Of a stretch of 64,000 bases of DNA, positions 15,768 through 24,375 are shown piece by piece (the first letter of the stretch is position 1; each line of letters opens with the position of its first letter). Source of the stretch: [Mycobacterium] fortunisiensis (GTDB lineage: Bacteria; Actinomycetota; Actinomycetes; Mycobacteriales; Mycobacteriaceae). The notes below the pieces were generated by a model that had not been told where the DNA came from, made no database searches, and saw nothing but the letters and a program-made list of their open reading frames with translations. The DNA lies in assembly GCF_019050325.1 (NCBI RefSeq), contig NZ_VOMB01000024.1, positions 124,001 through 188,000 of the forward strand. Direction: 5' to 3'. A program made the translations under genes and the position numbers.

Positions 15768-16736
15768 CTAACCCACTCCCGCATACGAGTGCAGGCCGAC
15801 GGTCACCAGGTTGATGAAGAACAAGTTGAACACCATCGCGACGAAACCCACGACGTTGATCCAGGCCGCCTTGCGGTCCCGCCAGCCCGCGGTGGAGCGG
15901 GCGTGCAGATACGCCGCGTACACCACCCAGGCGATGAACGACACCGTCTCCTTGGGGTCCCAGCCCCAATACCGGCCCCAGGCCTCCTCGGCCCAGATGG
16001 CACCGAAGATCACGCCGAACCCGAAGATCGGGAACGCGAAGATCGTGGTGCGGTAGGCGATCCGGTCCAGGGTCTGCCCGTCGGGCAGACGCGCGATGAT
16101 CCGGCCGAGTGCATCGTCGCGGTCGGCCAGCGGCGACATCTTGAGCAGGAACAGGATGCTGGCCACCCCGGCCACCAGGAACACCCCGGAGCCCAGGCTG
16201 ACCACGGACACGTGGATGGGCAACCAGTAGGACTGCAGCGCGGGCATCACCGGGGCGGCGTTGGAGTACAGCCAGCGGCCCGACACCGTGAGCAGGATCA
16301 GCACCGGCACCAGCACGAACACCCACAGCGCGCGGTACTGCGGCTTGCGCAGCACGACCGCGGCCGCGACCAGGCCGCAGAAGCTGGTCAGGTTGATGAA
16401 CTCGTACATGTTGCCCCACGGCACCCGCGAGGTGGCCAGGCCGCGCAGCACGATGCAGATGAACAGCATGCCGATGCCGACATAGGTGAGCGCCAGACCG
16501 GACTTGCCGAAGCGCTCGTCGAGCGGCCGCTTGGGTTCCTCGGCGACGACGCCGGGAGTGGCACTGTCGGCGCCGACGGTCGCCCCGACCAGCTCACGAC
16601 TATCGGCTTTGCGGCCACGGCTGGAGGCCAGCTCGACGGCGAGCAGGATCAACGCGCCGACCAGGACCACGACCGACGACGTGAACGCCCAGTCGGAGTA
16701 CCTGGCCAGTCCGATGTCGATGTGCTCGGTATTCAT
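15768..16736 (-). CDS. ccsA: Cytochrome c biogenesis protein CcsB/CcsA-type (haem handling)
   Basis: A 322-residue polytopic protein of the system II haem-handling family. The Trp-rich WWD motif is visible as EEAWGRYWGWDPKETVSFIAW, with flanking conserved histidines and about eight hydrophobic segments. Together with ResB it exports haem and attaches it to CXXCH cysteines of apocytochrome c on the outer face of the membrane. Rv0529 (about 324 residues) is called CcsA in M. tuberculosis; other actinobacteria call it CcsB or ResC. Its ATG overlaps the resB stop by 4 nt. Confidence 0.93.
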   Translation of the reverse strand: MNTEHIDIGLARYSDWAFTSSVVVLVGALILLAVELASSRGRKADSRELVGATVGADSATPGVVAEEPKRPLDERFGKSGLALTYVGIGMLFICIVLRGLATSRVPWGNMYEFINLTSFCGLVAAAVVLRKPQYRALWVFVLVPVLILLTVSGRWLYSNAAPVMPALQSYWLPIHVSVVSLGSGVFLVAGVASILFLLKMSPLADRDDALGRIIARLPDGQTLDRIAYRTTIFAFPIFGFGVIFGAIWAEEAWGRYWGWDPKETVSFIAWVVYAAYLHARSTAGWRDRKAAWINVVGFVAMVFNLFFINLVTVGLHSYAGVG

Positions 16737-18370
16737 CCGCGATCCGCTTTCTCTTCAGCCGTCGGCACGGCGTACCCCTGCAACAACCGCTCGGTCAGCT
16801 TCTCGAACTCGTCGCCCCAGCCGGAGTTGTCGGTACGGGCCAGCCCGCCCAGCTCGACGTTTACCGTACCCGCAGCGGCGGGCGTGATCCGAACCCAGAC
16901 CCGGCGCCGACGCACCACCAACGACACCAGCAACCCGGCCATCATCGACATCGCGAACACCAGCACCCAGATCTGTGCCGGGTCGTGGGAGACCTGCAAG
17001 TTGACGAACGGGATGGCGCCGTCGAACCGCACCACCGTGCCGTCCTCGAGGCGAGTGTCCTGGCCTTCGACCAGGTTGACCCGGGCCACCTTGTTCAGTC
17101 GCTTCTGATCGATCAGGCGCGGGTCGAGGGAGAACAGCGACTGGGGCCGGCCGGTGTCCAGACCGGTGTCGCCCTGGTAGATGTCGACCGCCACGGCCGG
17201 GTCGTCGAGCGCCGGGTAGCGCGAGGACAACAACGTGCCGTCGAGTTGCTTGGTGGGCGCGAACAGGCCCTGGATCGCGATCTGGTGCTTGCGGCGTTCG
17301 TCGGCGTCGGGATAGGTGCCCGCCGGCGGGTCGATGCGCATCACCCCCGACGACAACAGGGTGGTCTGCTCCTCGGGGCGCCACTGGATGGTCTGGCTGC
17401 GCTGCTGGCCGTCGGGGAAGGTGACGGTGAACGTCGGCGCGTACCCGTGCCCCTGCAGGTAGATGCGGTTGCCGCCGACCCGCAGCGGGTGGTTGACCTC
17501 GAGGCGGTAGGGCTGCCAGGTGTTCGCGGCCAGATCGTGGCCGGCCTGGTAGTCGATGTCGGCGGCGAACGACAGCGCCTGTCCGGTGGGCAGATAGTTC
17601 GCGTCGAAGTCGTTGACCCGCAGGCAGATCGGATCCAGTGACGTGCCGTCGACGGTGTTGCCGGCCCGGAACGAGTCGAACGCGGCCGGGGACGCGGTGC
17701 AGAAACCGGGCCCACTGTCGGCGATCACGATGACGTTGCCCTCGTAGCCGAACAGCTTGCCGACGGCCACCGCGGCCAGCAGTCCCAGCAGCGAGAAGTG
17801 GAAGACGATGTTGCCGAACTCGCGCAGGTAGCCCTTCTCGCCCGAGATCTCGGTTGTCTCGCCGGCCTGCCGAGTGACGGTGCGCCAGCCTTTCAGGCGT
17901 CGCGTCACGGTCTCGGCGAGTGCGTCGCTGTCGGCGCTCACCTGCTCGCAGTGGTGTTTGGGCAGCCTTCCCAGATTGCGTGGCGCCGGTACCGGCACCG
18001 CGCGCAGGCTGCGGAAATGCTCGATCATCCGGGGCGTCAGACAGCCCACCAACGAGATGAACAGCAGCACGTAGATGGCGGTGAACCAGAAGCTGGAGAA
18101 CACGTCGAAGGCCTGCACGCGGTCCAGCCAGGGGCCCAGGGTGGGGTGTTCGGCCAGGTACTCGTCGACCTTGGATTCGTTGAGGCTGCGTTGCGGCAGC
18201 AGAGCGCCCGGGATCGCGCCGAGCGCCAACAGGAACAGCAGCACCAGTGCGGTGCCCATCGACGTCAGCGTCCGCCAGGTGTTCCGCACCGGCGCGAGCA
18301 GACGCGAAAGTACCCCTGTCCGCCGGTTTTCGGGTACCTGCGTGTCTGCTCGCGGAGAAACTTGGGTCAT
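16733..18370 (-). CDS. resB: Cytochrome c biogenesis protein ResB
   Basis: A 545-residue membrane protein, the ResB/Ccs1 half of the system II cytochrome c synthase. Four transmembrane segments are seen: three near the N-terminus (about 37-60 ALVLLFLLALGAIPGALL, about 96, about 195) and one near 465 (WVLVFAMSMMAGLLVSLVV), enclosing a large extracytoplasmic domain that holds the apocytochrome. Its partner CcsA is encoded next with a 4-nt overlap; CcdA precedes it with another 4-nt overlap. It matches Rv0528 (about 529 residues). Confidence 0.92.
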   Translation of the reverse strand: MTQVSPRADTQVPENRRTGVLSRLLAPVRNTWRTLTSMGTALVLLFLLALGAIPGALLPQRSLNESKVDEYLAEHPTLGPWLDRVQAFDVFSSFWFTAIYVLLFISLVGCLTPRMIEHFRSLRAVPVPAPRNLGRLPKHHCEQVSADSDALAETVTRRLKGWRTVTRQAGETTEISGEKGYLREFGNIVFHFSLLGLLAAVAVGKLFGYEGNVIVIADSGPGFCTASPAAFDSFRAGNTVDGTSLDPICLRVNDFDANYLPTGQALSFAADIDYQAGHDLAANTWQPYRLEVNHPLRVGGNRIYLQGHGYAPTFTVTFPDGQQRSQTIQWRPEEQTTLLSSGVMRIDPPAGTYPDADERRKHQIAIQGLFAPTKQLDGTLLSSRYPALDDPAVAVDIYQGDTGLDTGRPQSLFSLDPRLIDQKRLNKVARVNLVEGQDTRLEDGTVVRFDGAIPFVNLQVSHDPAQIWVLVFAMSMMAGLLVSLVVRRRRVWVRITPAAAGTVNVELGGLARTDNSGWGDEFEKLTERLLQGYAVPTAEEKADRG

Positions 18371-19143
18371 ATCGGCAGCCTCACGTCACTGACGAATGCG
18401 TCGCGCACCCACGACACGAAGTCGTTCCACAGCCCGGTGACCAACGCCGCGCCGACCAGGATCAGCAACACGCCACCGAAGATCTGGATGGTCCTGGTGT
18501 GTCGACGCAACCAGCCCAGGCCGGCCACCGCGCGCGCCGAACCCAGCGCCAGCAACACGAACGGGATGCCCAACCCCAGGCAGTAGGCCAACACGAGCAC
18601 GACCCCGCGCACCACGGTGGCGCCGTCGGAGGCCGAGGCCACCGCGATCACCCCGGTCAGCGTCGGCCCCAGGCACGGCGTCCAGCCCAGCGCGAACACC
18701 GCACCCAGCAACGGCGCCCCGGCCATCGTCGACCACTGTCGCGGGGCGAACCGGGCCTGGCGTTGCAGCGCCGGGATGAAGCCGACGAACACCAGCCCCA
18801 TCACGATCGTCACCACGCCGCCGATGCGTTGCAGCAGAAGCTGATTGGCGATCAGCGTAGTGGTCATCCCGAGCACGGCCACCGCGCCGAGCAGGAACAC
18901 CACGGTGAAGCCCGCGACGAACAGCGCCGCCGCCCCGGCCACCCGCCACCGCGCGGTTTTCGTGGCCACCGCGCCTGGTCCGGGCTGCTCCTCGACGCCC
19001 ACGACCGCGGCCAGATAGGACAGGTATCCGGGCACCAGCGGCACCACGCACGGCGAGGCGAACGACACCAGCCCGGCCAGCACACTGACCCCCAGCGCCA
19101 ACAGCACCGGTCCGGCGGCGGCGATCTCGGCGAATCCGGTCAC
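18367..19143 (-). CDS. ccdA: Thiol-disulphide electron transporter CcdA
   Basis: A 258-residue, six-helix DsbD/CcdA-type protein that moves electrons from cytoplasmic thioredoxin across the membrane. The two redox cysteines are seen in VSFASPCVVPLVPGYL (first helix) and LGWTPCLGPTL (fourth helix), both followed by proline-rich turns as the family requires. It keeps the ResA-like thioredoxin reduced so that apocytochrome c cysteines stay free for haem. It overlaps the ResA gene before it and resB after it by 4 nt each. Counterpart of Rv0527. Confidence 0.94.
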   Translation of the reverse strand: MTGFAEIAAAGPVLLALGVSVLAGLVSFASPCVVPLVPGYLSYLAAVVGVEEQPGPGAVATKTARWRVAGAAALFVAGFTVVFLLGAVAVLGMTTTLIANQLLLQRIGGVVTIVMGLVFVGFIPALQRQARFAPRQWSTMAGAPLLGAVFALGWTPCLGPTLTGVIAVASASDGATVVRGVVLVLAYCLGLGIPFVLLALGSARAVAGLGWLRRHTRTIQIFGGVLLILVGAALVTGLWNDFVSWVRDAFVSDVRLPI

Positions 19144-19775
19144 CGCACCGGCCCCTGGGATTCGGCGCCGGCGGGTTCGGCGGTTTCGGCGACCAGACGG
19201 GCCAACAGCGACTCGAGATCCTCGGCCAGCAGCTCACGCAGAAACACCGCGGCCACCCGGTGTTGACGGTCCAGCACCACGGTCGACGGGATCACCGTGG
19301 TCGGGTACTTGCCGCCGAAGGCGATCATGGTGCGCATCGCCGGGTCGTAGATCGACGGGAAGGTCACCTTGCGGTCGGTGACGAAATCGACTGCGGCTTC
19401 CCGGTTGTTGTCGCGCACGTTGAGGCCCAGAAACGCCACACCCTGGTCACGGGTTTCGGTGTACACCTTTTCCAGCTGGCTGATCTCGGCCCGGCACGGC
19501 CCACACCACTGGCCCCACACGTTGATCACCACGACCTGGCCGGCGAAATCGTCGAGTGAGATCGTCTTAGCCGGGTCGGTCAGCAGCGGGCCGGCCAAAG
19601 CCCCTGGGCGACCCCGATTTTCGGGCGGGTCGTAGAAGATGTCGGTCTGGCCACCAGGTGCGACGAACTCGAACGTGCCGCCCTGGGCCACCGCGTCGTC
19701 ACCCGTCGAGCATCCGGTGAGCAGCACCAGTCCAGCCAGCACCGCCACACTCACCCGGGTGACCAACGACCTCAT
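19140..19775 (-). CDS. ResA/TlpA-like thioredoxin lipoprotein
   Basis: A 211-residue membrane-anchored thioredoxin-fold protein. The signal peptide ends in the lipobox LLTGC (Cys22). The redox site is CGPC in WGQWCGPCRAEI (Cys91, Cys94), and the insert LGLNVRDNNREAAVDFV is typical of TlpA/ResA. It reduces apocytochrome c thiols on the outer side of the membrane, receiving electrons from CcdA. It corresponds to Rv0526 and directly precedes ccdA in the operon. Confidence 0.93.
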   Translation of the reverse strand: MRSLVTRVSVAVLAGLVLLTGCSTGDDAVAQGGTFEFVAPGGQTDIFYDPPENRGRPGALAGPLLTDPAKTISLDDFAGQVVVINVWGQWCGPCRAEISQLEKVYTETRDQGVAFLGLNVRDNNREAAVDFVTDRKVTFPSIYDPAMRTMIAFGGKYPTTVIPSTVVLDRQHRVAAVFLRELLAEDLESLLARLVAETAEPAGAESQGPVR

Positions 19776-20390
19776 TCAGATGCCCCAGGGCTCCGTGTAA
19801 CCCCAGCGGATCAGCCTGTCGTCCTCGAACGTGAACGACGTGATCGAGGACAGATTGCACAGCCGGCTGTGCGGCAACGGCAGGTGGGCGAGCTTGCGCC
19901 CGGTCATGGCCCGGCGCAGCGTCTCGACCGGAAGCTGGTGGCTGACGCACACCGCCTCGTGCCCGGCCGCCTTCTCCCGGGCCCGGTGCATGGCCGCCAT
20001 CATCCGCTCGGCGACCTCTTCGTAGGGCTCACCCCACGAGGGTTTTCCCGGGTTGCGCAGCCGCGGCCAGTTCCTCGGGTCGCGCAGCGCACCGTCGCCG
20101 GGGGCCACCCGCTCCCCCTCGAAGACGTTCCACGACTCGATGAGCTCGTCGTCGGTGGCGATCGGCAGCTCGTGGCGCTCGGCGATCGGGGCGGCGGTTT
20201 CCTGCGCCCGCTCCAGCGGGGAGGCCACCACGTAGACGACGTCGCGCTCGGCCAGCCAGTCCGCGGCGGCCCGCGCCTGGGCCTGCCCGCGCTCGGACAG
20301 GTGATAGCCCGGCAGCCGGCCGTAGAGGACCTTTTCCGGGTTGTGCACTTCGCCGTGGCGCATCACGTGCACCGTCGTTCTGGTCGTCAT
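19776..20390 (-). CDS. Histidine phosphatase family protein
   Basis: A 204-residue phosphoglycerate mutase-like (branch 1) protein. The catalytic motif RHGEVHNP starts near residue 11, with the second histidine in AVCVSHQLPVETLRRAM near 160. The open frame reaches further upstream, but ATG 20390 overlaps the hemL stop by 4 nt (ATGA) and gives a normal N-terminus. Rv0525 is the counterpart. A small-molecule phosphatase is likely; the substrate is unknown. It sits between hemL and the cytochrome assembly genes and stops only 1 nt before resA-like sequence begins. Confidence 0.9.
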   Translation of the reverse strand: MTTRTTVHVMRHGEVHNPEKVLYGRLPGYHLSERGQAQARAAADWLAERDVVYVVASPLERAQETAAPIAERHELPIATDDELIESWNVFEGERVAPGDGALRDPRNWPRLRNPGKPSWGEPYEEVAERMMAAMHRAREKAAGHEAVCVSHQLPVETLRRAMTGRKLAHLPLPHSRLCNLSSITSFTFEDDRLIRWGYTEPWGI

Positions 20391-21694
20391 GGTCGAGCCT
20401 CCGCGGCGGCCCGGGCCGCGCCGGGCAGCGCATCGGCGATACGGGAGAACGCATCGTCGTCCAAAGCCGCTGAGACGAACCAGGTTTCGAAGGCACTGCA
20501 CGGCGGGTAGACGCCGGCCTCCAGCAGCGCGTGGAAGAACGGTGGGAAACGCCAGGTTTCGGTGGCCTTGGCCGCGGCAAAGTCGTCGACCTGCGTGTCG
20601 GTGAAGAAGACGCTGAGCATGTTGCCGGCGCGCTGCACCCGGTGCGCCACCCCGGCCTCGGTCAGAGCCCCGGTGAGCAGATCGGCCAACCGGTCGGCGT
20701 TGGCGTCCAGCCGGGCGTAGACGGCGGCGTCGGCGTGGCGCAACGTGGCCAGCCCGGCCGCCATCGCCACCGGGTTACCCGACAGCGTCCCGGCCTGGTA
20801 GACCGGCCCCAGCGGGGCCAGCCTGCCCATCACCTCGGCACTGCCGCCGAAGGCCGCTGCCGGCAGCCCACCGCTCATCACCTTGCCGAACGTGAACAGA
20901 TCGGCGTCGACAGGATCCAGCCCGTACCAGCCGGCCCGGCTCACCCGGAAGCCCGTCATCACCTCGTCGAGGATCAGCAGCGCCCCGTGGGCCGCGGTGA
21001 TCCGGCGCAACGCCGCGTTGAACCCGGGCAGCGGCGGCACGGTACCCATGTTGCCCGGGCTGGCTTCGGTGATGACACAAGCGATTTCGTCGCCGAACCG
21101 GCCGAAGATCTCTTCGACGGCCTCGACGTTGTTGTACGGCAGCACGATGGTGTCCGCCGCCGCGGCGCCGGTGACGCCGGGAGAGGACGGCAGCCCCAGG
21201 GTGGCGACGCCGGAGCCGGCGTCGGCCAGCAGTGCGTCACTGTGGCCGTGATAGCAGCCGGAGAACTTGATGATCTTGGCGCGGCCGGTGTAGCCGCGGG
21301 CCAACCGGATCGCGCTCATCGTGGCCTCGGTACCCGAGTTGACCAGGCGCAGCCGCTCGACCGGGGCGACCCGGTCAATGATCTCGGCGGCCAGCTCGGT
21401 CTCCGACGGCGTCGGGGCGCCGAAGCTCAGCCCGTTGACGGCCACCTTCTGCACGGCCTCCACGACCGCCGGGTGGGCGTGGCCAAGCAGCATCGGACCC
21501 CACGAACAGACCAGGTCGACATAGCGGTTGTCATCGGCATCGGTGAGCCAGTAACCGTTGGCACTCGTGATGAACCGCGGGGTGCCGCCGACGGAGTTGA
21601 AGGCACGCACCGGGGAGTTGACGCCGCCGGGTATGACGGCGCAGGCGTCGGCGAACAGCTGAGCCGACCGCTCAGTCTGTTTTTCCACAGGCAT
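20387..21694 (-). CDS. hemL: Glutamate-1-semialdehyde 2,1-aminomutase
   Basis: A class III PLP enzyme of about 435 residues that converts glutamate-1-semialdehyde to 5-aminolevulinate, the product of HemA. Family motifs: PGGVNSPVRAF at the start, CSWGPMLLGHAHP, NSGTEATMSAIRLARG, ILDEVMTGFRVS, and TFGKVMSGGLPAAAFGG with the PLP lysine. ATG 21694 (MPVEKQTERS) matches the usual N-terminus; the 54-residue upstream extension overlaps the MerR promoter region. It is the first gene of the minus-strand cytochrome assembly block, linking haem synthesis with haem attachment. Confidence 0.95.
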   Translation of the reverse strand: MPVEKQTERSAQLFADACAVIPGGVNSPVRAFNSVGGTPRFITSANGYWLTDADDNRYVDLVCSWGPMLLGHAHPAVVEAVQKVAVNGLSFGAPTPSETELAAEIIDRVAPVERLRLVNSGTEATMSAIRLARGYTGRAKIIKFSGCYHGHSDALLADAGSGVATLGLPSSPGVTGAAAADTIVLPYNNVEAVEEIFGRFGDEIACVITEASPGNMGTVPPLPGFNAALRRITAAHGALLILDEVMTGFRVSRAGWYGLDPVDADLFTFGKVMSGGLPAAAFGGSAEVMGRLAPLGPVYQAGTLSGNPVAMAAGLATLRHADAAVYARLDANADRLADLLTGALTEAGVAHRVQRAGNMLSVFFTDTQVDDFAAAKATETWRFPPFFHALLEAGVYPPCSAFETWFVSAALDDDAFSRIADALPGAARAAAEARP

Positions 21695-21830
21695 GGCCAC
21701 CAGTGTCCCAGCCGGTGCAAATGCGTCAACTACGGGGTGTAGTGGACGCGACCCGGACGGCGTGACGCTCGATACAGTTGAACCGCGGGATGAGTTGCAC
21801 GCGCGCGTCCCGGGATGGAGGTGTTCGCCG

Positions 21831-22226
21831 GTGGCCGACAAAGCAGAGGCCAACATGCAGATCGGTCAGGTTGCCGCGCGGACCGAGCTGTCGATTCGCA
21901 CCATCCGTCACTACGACGAAACCGGCCTGGTGACACCGTCGGCCCGCAGCGCGGGCGGATTCCGGCTCTACACCGAACCCGACGTCCAACGGCTCCTGTT
22001 CATTCGGCGGATGAAGACGCTCAACCTGACCCTCGCCGAGATGAAGGACCTCCTCGGGGCGCTGGACACCCTCAAGGACGACGGGGCCGGCGCGGCGGAA
22101 CGAAGTGCCGCCACCGAAACCCTGCACCGGTTTCAGGCCCGTACCGAAGAAGCCATCGGTCAGCTGCGTAAATACCTGGGCTTGGCCGAGGAGTTCGCCG
22201 AGTCCCTGGCCGAGTACACCCGCTAA
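21831..22226 (+). CDS. MerR-family transcriptional regulator
   Basis: A 131-residue regulator. The N-terminal winged helix is MQIGQVAARTELSIRTIRHYDETGLVTPSARSAGGFRLY, typical of MerR, followed by VQRLLFIRRMKTLNLTLAEMKDLL and a C-terminal coiled coil (ATETLHRFQARTEEAIGQLRKYLGLAEEF). There are no cysteines in the effector part, so it is not a thiol metal sensor. The GTG at 21831 is used because GGAGG lies 10 nt upstream; MQIGQ at 21855 is an alternative. The SDR gene downstream has a MerR-type dyad in its promoter and is the probable target. Confidence 0.88.
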   Translation: MADKAEANMQIGQVAARTELSIRTIRHYDETGLVTPSARSAGGFRLYTEPDVQRLLFIRRMKTLNLTLAEMKDLLGALDTLKDDGAGAAERSAATETLHRFQARTEEAIGQLRKYLGLAEEFAESLAEYTR

Positions 22227-22271
22227 TCGATCCTGCGTCTCATTTCACAGCGTTCGCGACTTCGCGCAACC

Positions 22272-22291
22272 CTACTCTTACGTTAGAGTAG
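22272..22291. promoter_or_regulatory. MerR-type operator
   Basis: CTACTCT (22272-22278) and AGAGTAG (22285-22291) form a perfect dyad around TACGTT. Dyads of the ACTCTNNNNNNAGAGT type are common for MerR regulators, which bind between -35 and -10. It lies between the MerR gene and the SDR gene, 55 bp before the SDR start. Confidence 0.7.
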
Positions 22292-22346
22292 AGTTGTCAG
22301 CACGGCGGCGGACGTCCCCGCCGCAACGGATCGAAAGGATGAGGTC

Positions 22347-23096
22347 ATGTTTGAACTCGACGGCAAGGTCGCCTTGGTGACCGGCGCCGGGCAGAACATC
22401 GGCGAAGGGATCTCGCACGCCCTGGCCCGCCAGGGCGCCATCGTGGCGGTCAACGACTACCACCCCGAGCGGGCACAACGAGTCGTCGACGACATCAATG
22501 CCGCCGGTAGGCGCGCCATCGCCGCACCCTTCGACGTCACCGACCTACCCGCGGTGACCGACGCCTTCGCGAAGGTCACCGAGCAGGTGGGGCCGGTCGA
22601 CATCCTCATCAACGGTGCCGGCAACGGCGGCCCGGGCGAGCAGCTACACCAGTACACGTTCCGGGAGATGCCGATCGAGTACTGGCAGACCACGATCTCG
22701 GTCAACCTCTTCGGGGTTCTCAACTGCTGCAAAGCCGCGATCGGGAGTATGGCGGACAGGGGGTGGGGGCGGATCGTGACGCTGTCGTCCGGCGCGGGCG
22801 AGACGGGCCTCAACCTCGGCGTGTCCACTTATGGCGCAGCCAAGGGCGGGGCAACGGCATTCATGCGCCACCTCGCCGTCGAGAACGCCGCCCAGGGCGT
22901 GACAGCCAATACGATCGCCCTCGGCATGGTCTTGAAGGACACCACCGGAGTGGCAGAGATGGCCGCGGCAATCCCGGCCGGTCGCGTGGGCCGACCCGAA
23001 GATGTCGGTGCACTCGCCGTCTACCTGGTCTCCCCGGAGGCCTCGTGGATCACCGGGCAGACCATCAACCTCAACGGCGGCGCCTTCATCAAGTAG
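22347..23096 (+). CDS. SDR-family oxidoreductase, MerR-linked
   Basis: A 249-residue FabG-like short-chain dehydrogenase. Nucleotide binding: VTGAGQNIGEGIS near residue 11; NGAGNGG near 90; catalytic Ser in TLSSGAGE and Tyr/Lys in STYGAAKGG; C-terminal GQTINLNGGAFIK, the normal SDR ending. The GAGQNIG variant of the glycine motif suggests NAD(H) preference, but this is weak. Substrate unknown. It is preceded by a MerR operator and the MerR gene, and followed by a terminator-like hairpin before the convergent TetR gene. Confidence 0.9.
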   Translation: MFELDGKVALVTGAGQNIGEGISHALARQGAIVAVNDYHPERAQRVVDDINAAGRRAIAAPFDVTDLPAVTDAFAKVTEQVGPVDILINGAGNGGPGEQLHQYTFREMPIEYWQTTISVNLFGVLNCCKAAIGSMADRGWGRIVTLSSGAGETGLNLGVSTYGAAKGGATAFMRHLAVENAAQGVTANTIALGMVLKDTTGVAEMAAAIPAGRVGRPEDVGALAVYLVSPEASWITGQTINLNGGAFIK

Positions 23097-23122
23097 GCCG
23101 TCACGGCCTCAGACCGCCTGGC

Positions 23123-23148
23123 GCCGGGCGAAGTGCCAATCGCCCGGC
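23123..23148. terminator. Terminator-like hairpin between SDR and TetR genes
   Basis: GCCGGGCGA (23123-23131) pairs perfectly with TCGCCCGGC (23140-23148) around an 8-nt loop. It lies between two convergent genes, which supports a bidirectional termination role. No T-run follows, as is common in mycobacteria. Confidence 0.5.
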
Positions 23149-23183
23149 ACGGCAGTGAAATTCAGCTCAGAATCGGGACCGTT

Positions 23184-23741
23184 CTAAGTCCCGATGCACC
23201 TTTTGGAGCAGGCCAGCAGGAACCGGCGCAGTTCGGCCTCCTCCACATCGGCGAACTGCGGATCGGTTGCGCTGGCATAGATCCCAGCGGTGATCATCGA
23301 AATCGCCACCCGCCCGGCGGTATCCGGCTCGGGCCCCAACAGCAGTGCGGCGAACCGATCGCGGGTGTGCTGAAACTCTTCGTGCGTCTCGACCAGCTTC
23401 TGAATGGTCCGGTCGGAGTAGAACAGTGCGGAGATCGGCCGGTGCTGCAGGGCAACCTCGATCAGGCCGCTGACGGCAACATCCTGCCGGGCTGCCGAGG
23501 TGGACAACACCTCGGCGATCCGCGTCACGTGTTCGATGGCATCGAACACCGGCTGGACGACGGCCAGTGCAATGTCGTCTTTGGACTGAAATTGGTAGTA
23601 CACCGCACCTTTTCGCACCCCGATGCGGTCGGCGATCATCTGCAGTGACGTACCGCTGACGCCGTGTTCGGCGAACAGCTCCAGTGCGGCAGCAAGCACA
23701 CGGTCCCGCGCGAAACGACGGGTTGTCGACGGCTTCGCCAA
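23184..23741 (-). CDS. TetR-family transcriptional regulator
   Basis: A 185-residue TetR/AcrR repressor. The N-terminal HTH is seen in RDRVLAAALELFAEHGVSGTSLQMIADRIGVRKGAVYYQFQSKDDIALAVV. The C-terminal ligand and dimer domain is ordinary helix. It is divergent from the mmpS-mmpL pair with about 200 bp between, and a near-perfect 8-bp-arm dyad (23841-23860) lies next to the candidate mmpS promoter. It probably represses this transporter and is released by a lipid or drug, by analogy with other TetR-MmpSL pairs; the ligand is unknown. Confidence 0.9.
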   Translation of the reverse strand: MAKPSTTRRFARDRVLAAALELFAEHGVSGTSLQMIADRIGVRKGAVYYQFQSKDDIALAVVQPVFDAIEHVTRIAEVLSTSAARQDVAVSGLIEVALQHRPISALFYSDRTIQKLVETHEEFQHTRDRFAALLLGPEPDTAGRVAISMITAGIYASATDPQFADVEEAELRRFLLACSKRCIGT

Positions 23742-23840
23742 GTGGCGCTCCTCCTCATGCCGGCACGCCCCAGTTCAAGCGTCGATCGACTCTAACCCGC
23801 CTCCCGGCGAGACCGAGCGCGAGCTGCCCGGCTTGTCCCC

Positions 23841-23860
23841 ACTTGGCCACTCGGCTAAGT
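23841..23860. promoter_or_regulatory. Candidate TetR operator upstream of mmpS
   Basis: ACTTGGCC and GGCTAAGT, separated by 4 bp, are complementary at 7 of 8 positions. The dyad ends two bases before a TTGACA -35-like hexamer, a position where a bound repressor would block transcription. Confidence 0.5.
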
Positions 23861-23862
23861 TT

Positions 23863-23890
23863 TTGACAGTAGTCGGACAAGTTTTACAAG
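23863..23890 (+). promoter_or_regulatory. Candidate mmpS-mmpL promoter
   Basis: TTGACA (23863-23868) followed after 16 bp by TACAAG (23885-23890), a plausible sigma-A-type pair. The mmpS start is 54 bp further down. The -10 match is imperfect. Confidence 0.4.
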
Positions 23891-23943
23891 TCATACGGCC
23901 AATCAGATCGATATTTTTCTACAAACCCCCAAGGAGATCGAGC

Positions 23944-24375
23944 GTGTTGTGGGTGCTCAAACGCGGATGGCTGCCCATCCTCATCGTCATTGCGCTGGCG
24001 ATCGCGGGCCTGACGGTCAGCCGGATACGCGGCGTGTTCGCCTCTGAGGGCCCGCCGGTCGCACCGATCGAATTCGCGAACGACCCCGATCCGTTCGATC
24101 CCAAGGAGGTGACCTACGAGGTATTCGGCCCCGCCGGCGCGCGGGTCGACGTGCACTATGTGGATCTGAAGGGCAGGCCGCAGAAGGTCATCGGAGCGGT
24201 ACTCCCCTGGCGCCTTGAACTGTCCACCACCGCACCCGCGGCGTCCGTCAGCGTCGTCGCCCAGGGCACCGCGCCGCACCTGGGCTGCCGAATCCTCGTC
24301 GACGACGAGGTGCGGGATGAACGAATCGTCGACGGCTTCAACGTCCAGACCTACTGCATCGTGAAATCCGCATGA
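23944..24375 (+). CDS. MmpS-family membrane protein
   Basis: A 143-residue MmpS protein: a single N-terminal membrane helix (about residues 8-24, WLPILIVIALAIAGLTV) and a periplasmic beta-rich domain with EVTYEVFGPAGARVDVHYVDLKGRPQKV and the cysteine pair in LGCRILVDD and QTYCIVKSA. GTG 23944 is chosen from AAGGAG 8 nt upstream; a longer frame extends to 23623 but crosses the TetR gene. MmpS proteins assist the cognate MmpL in exporting lipids or siderophores. The gene overlaps mmpL by 4 nt. Confidence 0.93.
   Translation: MLWVLKRGWLPILIVIALAIAGLTVSRIRGVFASEGPPVAPIEFANDPDPFDPKEVTYEVFGPAGARVDVHYVDLKGRPQKVIGAVLPWRLELSTTAPAASVSVVAQGTAPHLGCRILVDDEVRDERIVDGFNVQTYCIVKSA

Noticed and set aside
14362..16419. 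A 685-residue open frame around the ParA-like gene
   Set aside because: The extra N-terminus is antiphase sequence of ccsA; the GAGGAG before GTG 15711 marks the true start.
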